DNA of 22,491 nucleotides from DATKUA01 sp965602675 (lineage in GTDB: Bacteria; Acidobacteriota; DATKUA01): the NCBI GenBank assembly GCA_965602675.1, contig CBFCZO010000044.1:1-22491 (forward strand). The letters run 5' to 3'. The notes beneath the pieces are model-generated. The model saw only the letters and a list, made by a program, of their open reading frames with translations, searched no databases and was not told the origin of the DNA. Shown here in pieces: positions 8,801 through 14,929 of this stretch; the stretch's first letter is position 1, and each line of letters starts with the position of its first letter. The position numbers and the translations under genes were made by a program.

Positions 8801-10151
8801 CGGCGCCCCCGCTTTCCAGGCTCTTTGCCAGCTCGATGGCGATGATCAGGGCCCGGGCCTTGTTGTGGCATTCCTTGTTCTCGAGGCAGGGATCGGAATC
8901 GGCGACGATGCCTGCGCCGGCCTGGATGTAAGCCCTGCCGCGGTGCATGATGATGGTCCTGATGGTGATGCAGGTATCGATGTTGCCCGAGACGTCGATG
9001 TAGCCCATGGCTCCGCCGTAGATGCCTCGCCTGCAGGGCTCCAACTCCTCGATGATCTCCATCGCCCTGATCTTGGGTGCGCCCGTGACCGTGCCCGCGG
9101 GGAAACAGGCCGCGAGTGCGTCGATCGGGGCAAGCTCGGGGCGGAGTCGGCCGGCGATGTCGCTGACCAGATGCATGACGTGGGAGTATTTCTCGACGGC
9201 CATGAAGCGTTCGACCTTGACGGTGCCGTGGGAGCAGACGCGGCCGACGTCGTTTCGTCCCAGGTCGACGAGCATCAAGTGCTCGGCGCGTTCCTTCTCG
9301 TCGTTCCGCAGTTCCTCCTCGAAGCAGCTGTCCTCGGAGGGTGTGCTGCCGCGGCGCCGGGTGCCTGCTATCGGCCGGTAGGACACGCTACGCCCCGTGA
9401 CCTTGACCAGCATCTCGGGAGACGAGCCGGCGACGGCCATGTCGTCGCGCCGGCAGAAGAACATGTATGGAGAGGGATTGATGTGCCTCAGGGCCCGGTA
9501 GACCAGGAAGGGATCGCCGTCGAAATCGGTGTCGAAGCGCTGCGAGAGAACCACCTGGAAAACATCACCCTGCGCGATGTATTCCTTGGATCTGAGCACG
9601 GCAGCGACGAATTCCTCCTCGGTTAGATTTGAGCGGTACTTCCCGCCCACCGCTTGCGGAAACGCCGAAGGCGGCGCGCTGCGTCCCGGCTGCGATAGCT
9701 TGCGCTCGACTTCGTGCAGAGCCTCCGGGCTGTCGCGGGAAAGGATGAGTATCTGCTGGCGGACGTGATCGAAAGCGACGACGGTCGAGTAATAATCAAC
9801 CAAAACCTCGCCGGCGGGATGCGAAGGCTCTCTTTCTTTCCCAAGATCCGGCAGCGACTCCAGTTCCCGCGCCAGGTCATAGGCAAAGAACCCCACCGCC
9901 CCGCCGGTGAAAGCCGGGAGCCCTTCCTCGACCGGAACCGGTTCGGGGAGCCAGGCTCGTAGTTGCTCCAGGGTGCCGCAGAAGGAATCGTCGGGGTCGG
10001 CCCCGATGAACGAGTACCTTCCCATCGATTCCCCCTTCTCGACGGATTCCAGCAGGAAGGCAGTGTCGCCGTCCGCGGCCAGCCTCTCGAAGGCCAGAAC
10101 CGGAGACAGGCGGTCCGCCATGAGCCTCATGCAATGTATCGTGCCGACCAT
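8790..10151 (-). CDS. trpE: Anthranilate synthase component I TrpE
   Basis: It converts chorismate and ammonia to anthranilate, the committed step to tryptophan. The 453 residues include the N-terminal LLES (33-36) followed by GRYSFIG, the known tryptophan feedback-binding element. The chorismate-binding domain has PIAGTRRRG, EELRNDEKERAEHLMLVDLGRNDVGRV, FPAGTVTGAPKIRAMEII and YGGAMGY. The ATG at 10151 has AAAGGAG eight bases upstream, just beyond the attenuator terminator. It is the first structural gene of trpEGDC(FB)A. Enzyme feedback and attenuation should both respond to tryptophan. Confidence 0.96.
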   Translation of the reverse strand: MVGTIHCMRLMADRLSPVLAFERLAADGDTAFLLESVEKGESMGRYSFIGADPDDSFCGTLEQLRAWLPEPVPVEEGLPAFTGGAVGFFAYDLARELESLPDLGKEREPSHPAGEVLVDYYSTVVAFDHVRQQILILSRDSPEALHEVERKLSQPGRSAPPSAFPQAVGGKYRSNLTEEEFVAAVLRSKEYIAQGDVFQVVLSQRFDTDFDGDPFLVYRALRHINPSPYMFFCRRDDMAVAGSSPEMLVKVTGRSVSYRPIAGTRRRGSTPSEDSCFEEELRNDEKERAEHLMLVDLGRNDVGRVCSHGTVKVERFMAVEKYSHVMHLVSDIAGRLRPELAPIDALAACFPAGTVTGAPKIRAMEIIEELEPCRRGIYGGAMGYIDVSGNIDTCITIRTIIMHRGRAYIQAGAGIVADSDPCLENKECHNKARALIIAIELAKSLESGGADAC

Positions 10152-10184
10152 CAGCCGCGCTCCTTTGTCGCTGCCCAGAGCAAT

Positions 10185-10214
10185 AAAAAGGCCGTGGAGT
10201 GCGTCTCCACGGCC
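10185..10214 (-). terminator. trp attenuator terminator
   Basis: A perfect ten-base stem (10205-10214 with 10190-10199, GGCCGTGGAG and its complement) has a five-base loop and ends in five T (10185-10189). It lies between the trp leader and trpE. An alternative pairing is visible: GGGGAGCGTCC (10250-10260), just inside the leader ORF, is complementary to 10196-10208 across the terminator loop and both inner arms, with one mismatch and a bulge. It would act as an antiterminator. Confidence 0.95.
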
Positions 10215-10239
10215 ATCGATTCCTTATCCTGCTCAGTCT

Positions 10240-10311
10240 TTATCCGGGCGGACGCTCCCCTCCTTTGTCGGACGAGTGCCACCACCAGGAATTTGTGAAC
10301 AGGTTATTCAT
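10240..10311 (-). CDS. trpL: trp operon leader peptide
   Basis: This 23-residue ORF begins MNNLFTNSWWWHSS, with three consecutive Trp codons and GGAG six bases before the ATG (10318-10321). It is followed by a strong intrinsic terminator and trpE, the classic trp attenuation layout. GGTGG within the Trp codons can pair with CCGCC just after the antiterminator segment, so a ribosome stalled for Trp-tRNA would release that segment. Recognition is from composition and position. Confidence 0.93.
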   Translation of the reverse strand: MNNLFTNSWWWHSSDKGGERPPG

Positions 10312-10329
10312 GCTTTTCTCCAGCGACAA

Positions 10330-10359
10330 ATTGTAGTGAAACCGAGGTGAGCCGGTCAA
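10330..10359 (-). promoter_or_regulatory. trp operon promoter
   Basis: TTGACC (10354-10359, five of six) and TACAAT (10330-10335, five of six) are 18 bases apart. The predicted start is near 10323, which leaves a very short untranslated leader before trpL. I see no clear palindromic operator over it, so attenuation may be the main transcriptional control. Confidence 0.8.
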
Positions 10360-10400
10360 GGATTTATTCATACAAATGTTGGGGAGTTGTTTAATCACGG

Positions 10401-10440
10401 AAACCGGGCACCGGCCGCGAAAATGCCCGCTAACCGGTTT
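10401..10440 (-). terminator. Possible weak terminator after the methyltransferase gene
   Basis: AAACC and GGGCA on one side can pair with TGCCC and GGTTT on the other, with a bulge of about seven bases. There is no proper T-run, so termination here is uncertain and readthrough into the trp promoter region is possible. Confidence 0.3.
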
Positions 10441-10447
10441 TGCGATT

Positions 10448-11473
10448 TCAGTTCTTTGCCTTTCTGCCGATGTCCAGTTCCATCGGTCCCGCGATCGCTT
10501 CAATCGTCCTGCTCCTTACCGACTTGAAACCGACCCGCAACATCGCGTCGGCGATCTCGCCCTGTTCGAAGCGGACATCATGCCCGGTCAGGCACATAGC
10601 GATGTGCGCCAGCATAGCGTCGGGCTTGGTGCGCTCATCGGTGAGGCCGTCGGCCAGGCTGGCAAACAATCCGCCGGGATTCAACGCCCCATGGATCTTT
10701 GCGACAAGCTCATCGAGACAGCCGTGAGCACAATTGAGCGTTGAGCTGGCCCAGACCAGGTCGTAACCGCCGCCGATGTCATCGGTGAGGTAATCGCCGG
10801 CCATGGTGGAGATGCGATCCTGCATGCCGTGATCAGCGATACACTGCTGTGCCGCTTTCACCACCACGGGCCTGTCGAAGACGACGGCTTTCATGTCCTC
10901 GTGAGCGGCGACGAACGCGACGGCGAAGATGCCCGGTCCTCCGCCGAGGTCGAGCATTGTTTTGAGGCGCGGGAATTCGGGGATCCGGGCAATGATGTCA
11001 GCTGACTTGAGGGCGATGCCGGAATAGGCCCAGCCAACGAGGGCCTTGATGTGTTCAGACCAGAACTCGGGAGAGCCCATCGCCTCCTCATGCGATACTG
11101 AGTCGGGCGGTCCCTGGACTATTATTTCCTCCAGGCGAGCCGTCACAGGCTGGTAGTGCTGAACGGTGGATTTGCAGAGGGAGCCGAGGTATGCCGGGTT
11201 GCTGCTGACGAGGAATGTCTCGGCTATCGGTTTGTTTCGATACAAGCCGTTTCTTTTTTCGACAAGATCGATCATAGCCAAGTGGTCGAGCAGCAACGCC
11301 GTGTTGCCTGGATGAGTTCCCGCGGCGCCTGCCACCTGCCCCGCATCCACAAAATCACTCAAATGGTCGAAGACACCGAGCTTGAGGCCGGCCATCAATA
11401 ACTCGGTTTGAATCGGCGCTTTTACCAGATCATAAATATACTTGGCATCCTCGCTGACTTGCGGAATCTTCAC
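10448..11473 (-). CDS. SAM-dependent O-methyltransferase, plant-type/hydroxyindole family
   Basis: The 341-residue protein has an N-terminal winged-helix dimerisation region (about 15-85: TELLMAGLKLGVFDHL, TALLLDHLAMIDLVEKRNGLY) and a Rossmann SAM domain with LDLGGGPGIFAVAF (174-187), AVVFDRPVV, and a C-terminal DLVWASSTLN...LNPGGLF. This is the layout of the O-methyltransferase family 2 / acetylserotonin methyltransferase-like group; the substrate cannot be read from sequence. The start is GTG at 11473, with GGAG eight bases upstream, inside the 3' end of a 23-codon ORF. It is on the same strand as the TonB receptor upstream, about 380 bases away, and could process what that receptor imports, but this is conjecture. 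Confidence 0.85.
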   Translation of the reverse strand: MKIPQVSEDAKYIYDLVKAPIQTELLMAGLKLGVFDHLSDFVDAGQVAGAAGTHPGNTALLLDHLAMIDLVEKRNGLYRNKPIAETFLVSSNPAYLGSLCKSTVQHYQPVTARLEEIIVQGPPDSVSHEEAMGSPEFWSEHIKALVGWAYSGIALKSADIIARIPEFPRLKTMLDLGGGPGIFAVAFVAAHEDMKAVVFDRPVVVKAAQQCIADHGMQDRISTMAGDYLTDDIGGGYDLVWASSTLNCAHGCLDELVAKIHGALNPGGLFASLADGLTDERTKPDAMLAHIAMCLTGHDVRFEQGEIADAMLRVGFKSVRSRTIEAIAGPMELDIGRKAKN

Positions 11474-11476
11474 TGT

Positions 11477-11548
11477 TTACTCTCCTTGAAAAAAATCCAC
11501 TGACAGGTCATGCAGTTTTTCGGCCGGCTCGTGCAGGACGGTTTTCAT
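11477..11548 (-). CDS. Possible 23-residue ORF upstream of the methyltransferase
   Basis: ATG at 11548 is preceded by GGAGG at seven bases, one of the strongest Shine-Dalgarno sequences in the window. The ORF begins MKTVLHEPAEKLHDLS and stops three bases before the methyltransferase GTG, whose ribosome-binding site it contains. I recognise no function. MKTVLHEPA resembles the N-terminus of some FAD-dependent oxidoreductases, so it could be a remnant. It could also be a coupling uORF for the GTG-started methyltransferase, or a genuine small peptide substrate. Confidence 0.5.
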   Translation of the reverse strand: MKTVLHEPAEKLHDLSVDFFQGE

Positions 11549-11853
11549 CGCTCATCCTCCTACCGGTAATTGAGTCCACCGTATTATTGCTCGCGAGCAG
11601 GCAGCGGGAAAGGAAGAATCGTATTAAAAGGAAGCTTGATCGGCAGGTGCCTTTATTCGCCAGTCCCCTTTTCAAGTTTGCGCGTTGATCCTGGAAACAA
11701 ATAATTGAATTATCCGGTATTCGCCACTTTTGTGCTGAGTAGGTGTGCGGAAAACCGGGTGATGCCGCCCCACGCCGGAGACCGCTAAAGATGGCGTGGA
11801 GCGGCAAGATTGGAGACCGCTCACCCGATCAGATTTAGGGCAACCAATCCGTT
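11549..11853 (-). other. Intergenic stretch between TonB receptor and methyltransferase unit
   Basis: No convincing gene is present. The receptor-proximal part holds the nested inverted repeat at 11756-11827. I find no clear promoter for the methyltransferase unit here. Confidence 0.6.
11756..11827. repeat. Nested inverted repeat with internal direct repeats
   Basis: An outer 7-bp inverted repeat (11756-11762 with 11821-11827, CGGGTGA/TCACCCG) encloses a 13-bp one (11764-11776 with 11793-11805, one mismatch that is a G-U pair in minus-strand RNA). The direct repeat GGAGACCGCT occurs at 11777-11786 and 11812-11821. It lies 27 bases beyond the receptor stop and is followed on the minus strand by GTTTTCC. 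It may terminate or stabilise the receptor mRNA, or be a REP-like element. Confidence 0.75.
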
Positions 11854-14136
11854 TTACAAATTAAACTTGAGCCCTAACGATACGGTTCGCGGCCGCCTGG
11901 GGCCGTAGATCCAGCCGGCGTCGCGTTCGGGCCCGATGTCGAGGTCTTCCTGGAAGTAATCGTTGATGTTGTAGATGTTTACCATGAGGTTGAGTCCGTA
12001 GGTGCGGCGAATCAGCGGGATGTCGAGCTTTGCGTTAAGCGTGTAGTAGGGATCAACCTGCTCGAGGCGGTCTTCCTCGATCCAACCGGCATAATGGGGC
12101 ACCCACATGCTTCCGTTGACTTCCAGCCCGAGCGAGGCGGTGAATCGGCTGTGGTAGTAGGTGCCCATGGCGTAGCCGTAGAACTCCGGTGCGGTGAAGA
12201 AGCTTAGGCTGCCGAATTCCGGCTCGGGCTCGTCGAAGCGGCTGCGCTGGAATGTCCAACCGGTCTGCAGATCAAAGCCCCCGGGCAACTCGAGGTCGGC
12301 ATTGATCTCGAGACCGTAAACTTTCGACGATCCTCCGTTGATGCGCATGAAGAGCCTGACCGGATCGTCCTCGCCGCTGACCAACTCGTTGACGAAGGTG
12401 TCGTTGATAGTGGTGTAGAAGAAATTGCCTTCGAGCCGCAGAGCGCTGTCGGCGGAGTAGTCAGCCGAGTATTCGGCGCTGAGGCTGAAGGACGAGGCTC
12501 TCTCCTCTTTGAGGTTTGGATCGTAGAGCTGGTAGCGCGGCTCCCCGCCCGAGAGCTCGATGTGAAGATCCTCGTCGAAGACCGTCGGCGCCTTGAAGCC
12601 CTGTGAGAAGGTTGCGCGGACGCGGAAGTTTTCGCTCGCCGAAATCATTGCCGAGAGGCGGGGCGAGAAGACCAGTTCGCTGAGAAGGGAATGGTTGTCG
12701 ACTCTCCCGCCCAGGAGCAGGGAGAGGCGGTTGTTGAGCTTGAAGTCGTCCTGCACGTAGGCGCCGTAGTTCTCGAACTCGCCGTGGGTGACCCAGTTGA
12801 AGCCCGGGTGCTCGTCGGTGATCCTGTCGCGCTCGTACTGGAGGCCGTACTGGAGGTTGTGCCGGGCGACGCTGTGGGAATAGTAAGCGGCGATGTTGGT
12901 GTTGGGGTTGGAGGTGGTGCCGTATGCGTCGGGGTCGTAGCCGCCGCCGTAATAGGTGTCGCGGTCGGTGTAGGCGTGGATGATGTGGATAGTGTAATTT
13001 GCACCTCCTCCCAGAAAGTGGTGCCACTTTGCGCTGACTGACGTGCGGGTGCTTTCAATCCACTCGGCAAGCGAGGTCTCGTGGGGCTCGCCGTCGAATT
13101 TGTTCTCGCCGCCTTTGCGATCCTCATAGGTAAGATCCAGGCCGATCTCCAACTCCGCCGTATCGTTCAACGTCCTCTGAAAGAGCCGGGCTCCGCCGGC
13201 GTTGAGGGACTTGTAGGCGATATTGGAGAAGCCGTCGCCGTTGCGGTCGTAAGCTCCGGCGTGCACAAGGTTACCATAAGCAAAGAGTGCCGTTCGGCTG
13301 CTGCGGGAAGCCCAGGAGCCGTAGCCGCGAAAGCCGCCCCCGTTTTCACCGTCCATGTTGCTGTAAACAGTCTCCAACGCCAGTGACGAGTTTGCGGGGC
13401 GCTTGGTTATGACATTGACGACTCCTCCGACGGCGCTTGGGCCATAGAGTGCGCTGGCGCCCCCCTTGATCACTTCGATCCTGTCGACCATGACCGTTGG
13501 AATTTGCTCGAGACCGTAGACGCTGGCCAGAGAGGAGAAAGCGGGCAGTCCGTTGAGCAGCACGTGCGAGTAGTTGCCGTCGAGGCCGTTGATTCTGAGC
13601 GAGTTGAATCCGCAGTTCTGGCACTTGTTCTCCACGCGCAGGCCCGAGGTGGCGTCGATTGCTTCAGCCAGGGTAACGGCCGCTCTCTTTTCGATGAAAT
13701 CGGCGGTGATGACTTCGGTGCGCACGGGCAAGTCTTTGAGGAGGCGTTCTTCGCGCGTGGCGGTGATCACTATTGTCTCGGCGAAGGATCTGAGATTTTC
13801 GAACTTCAACTCGAGCGGCCCCGTCCGGCCGGTCAGTTCGATGAGGCCGGTGGAGGCCTGCTCGTAGCTCTTGCTGCTGAATTGGAACGTCACCTTTGCG
13901 AACCAGATTTCGTTGAAACTGAAGTGCCCGTTCTTGTCGGAGAGGGTGCTCTGCCCCGTCTCGAGAATGCGGACCGCCGCGGCGGGCACGCGGATGCCCT
14001 CGGGCGAGACGACGTAGCCGGCGAGAAAGATCGGTTGCTTAAGGCGGACGTGTTCAAGGTCGGATTCCGCACAGACAGGCGGGACGACAAGCAGGCACAG
14101 TATCACTGCAACGGATAACTTCCTGAATGTACTCAT
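11854..14136 (-). CDS. TonB-dependent outer-membrane receptor with CxxC plug motif
   Basis: The 760-residue protein has a signal peptide (KLSVAVILCLLVVPPVCA), a carboxypeptidase-regulatory-like domain (about 35-105), and a plug domain beginning near ETIVITATREERLLKDLPVRTEVI. A 22-strand barrel is expected after it, ending in LGLKFNL as outer-membrane proteins do. The plug contains KCQNCGFNSLRINGLDGNYSHVLLNG and VDRIEVIKGGASALYGPSAVGGVVNVITK, typical of FepA/BtuB-like receptors. The CQNCG motif is known to me from a Bacteroidota-type receptor group. The substrate is not established; with the Cys/His-rich neighbour upstream, a metal or metal chelate is a reasonable guess. GGAG lies seven bases before the ATG. 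Confidence 0.92.
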   Translation of the reverse strand: MSTFRKLSVAVILCLLVVPPVCAESDLEHVRLKQPIFLAGYVVSPEGIRVPAAAVRILETGQSTLSDKNGHFSFNEIWFAKVTFQFSSKSYEQASTGLIELTGRTGPLELKFENLRSFAETIVITATREERLLKDLPVRTEVITADFIEKRAAVTLAEAIDATSGLRVENKCQNCGFNSLRINGLDGNYSHVLLNGLPAFSSLASVYGLEQIPTVMVDRIEVIKGGASALYGPSAVGGVVNVITKRPANSSLALETVYSNMDGENGGGFRGYGSWASRSSRTALFAYGNLVHAGAYDRNGDGFSNIAYKSLNAGGARLFQRTLNDTAELEIGLDLTYEDRKGGENKFDGEPHETSLAEWIESTRTSVSAKWHHFLGGGANYTIHIIHAYTDRDTYYGGGYDPDAYGTTSNPNTNIAAYYSHSVARHNLQYGLQYERDRITDEHPGFNWVTHGEFENYGAYVQDDFKLNNRLSLLLGGRVDNHSLLSELVFSPRLSAMISASENFRVRATFSQGFKAPTVFDEDLHIELSGGEPRYQLYDPNLKEERASSFSLSAEYSADYSADSALRLEGNFFYTTINDTFVNELVSGEDDPVRLFMRINGGSSKVYGLEINADLELPGGFDLQTGWTFQRSRFDEPEPEFGSLSFFTAPEFYGYAMGTYYHSRFTASLGLEVNGSMWVPHYAGWIEEDRLEQVDPYYTLNAKLDIPLIRRTYGLNLMVNIYNINDYFQEDLDIGPERDAGWIYGPRRPRTVSLGLKFNL

Positions 14137-14316
14137 CGTGGTTCTCCAAGCAATCCAAGTCTGTATGGCGTGATAAGGGATCAGCTGAAGACGCCGGGCT
14201 CAGCGGTTATCGGTCGCGGCTGGCAGCGGAGTAAGCTGCACATTCTAGTGGCCGTTGAAATCGAACAAGATCAGGCCTTCAAGGCCCGGAGCCGGCGCTT
14301 TGAAGCGGGATGCCAA

Positions 14317-14676
14317 TCAGGCGGGGATGCCTGGAGGGTCTCGGGGGCGGCAGGAATGCCGGGTGGGGAGTGCTTCAGAATAAGAATCGGGTGTTGATAC
14401 TCCTAACCACGACCTATCCATCGTGCCCATGAAGGGCTCGGCATAGGTGTCGACAAAGCCGGAGCAGAAGGGACAATGGTGTTCGGTTGCGGAGGCGAAG
14501 CTCTCATCGTCGCAGACGGCGCTTGAGATCAGGTTTTCGCTCGCCTCGTTTGGAACGGCGAAAACCGGCGGTTCTTCGAATACGACGTCGTGGACGATGA
14601 AGATGGTCAGATAGGCCGCAGCCAGGAGAACCGATAGGGCTTTCTTTGCTATCGAATCGGCTCTCTGATACTGCAT
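14317..14676 (-). CDS. Small membrane-anchored protein with HHCPFC motif
   Basis: The 119-residue product has one N-terminal hydrophobic segment (about 12-30, ALSVLLAAAYLTIFIVHDVVF) and then a periplasmic part with TEHHCPFCSGF, suggesting metal or redox chemistry. I chose the ATG at 14676, which has GGAG seven bases upstream; the longer frame from 14733 would run across the promoter. Small Cys/His proteins of this kind (DUF2946-like or HYC-type) often sit beside metal-related TonB receptors, and this gene is directly upstream of one. Family membership is by resemblance only, and the C-terminus is Pro/Arg-rich and unremarkable. Confidence 0.65.
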   Translation of the reverse strand: MQYQRADSIAKKALSVLLAAAYLTIFIVHDVVFEEPPVFAVPNEASENLISSAVCDDESFASATEHHCPFCSGFVDTYAEPFMGTMDRSWLGVSTPDSYSEALPTRHSCRPRDPPGIPA

Positions 14677-14705
14677 TTTCCCACTCCAATTTGAGAATTG
14701 TTCGC

Positions 14706-14733
14706 ATTTTAGTTCATAACGCCCCAGAGTCAA
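14706..14733 (-). promoter_or_regulatory. Promoter for the small HHCPFC protein / receptor unit
   Basis: TTGACT (14728-14733) and TAAAAT (14706-14711), each five of six to consensus, are 16 bases apart. The predicted start near 14699 is just ahead of the chosen ribosome-binding site. I see no obvious operator palindrome. Confidence 0.75.
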
Positions 14734-14864
14734 GACAAAAGAGACGAAACGAGAGAGTATTCATGAGAACTGATCAGCAGCGCTGTACGCGCTTGCCCGG
14801 AGTGCCCTCCAGCGCGGCCGATCGGGCCGCCATAACATTAAGCTGCGCCCATGTCTAGTTTGGG

Positions 14865-14894
14865 AAAAGCCCCCGGAGGTTTCCGGGGGCTTTT
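14865..14894 (-). terminator. Strong intrinsic terminator after the large TonB receptor
   Basis: A perfect 13-bp inverted repeat (14865-14877 with 14882-14894) with a four-base loop contains five G-C pairs in a row and ends in four T on the minus strand (four A on the other side). It ends the 17620-14930 transcript and, by symmetry, could also block opposing transcription. Confidence 0.93.
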
Positions 14895-14929
14895 AGCTAG
14901 CAGCGTTTTGGTTCTACAGCAGTGTCAGA

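Noticed and set aside
14677..14733. Extended N-terminus of the HHCPFC protein from 14733
   Set aside because: It overlaps the -35 and -10 elements; the ATG at 14676 has the ribosome-binding site and precedes the hydrophobic segment.
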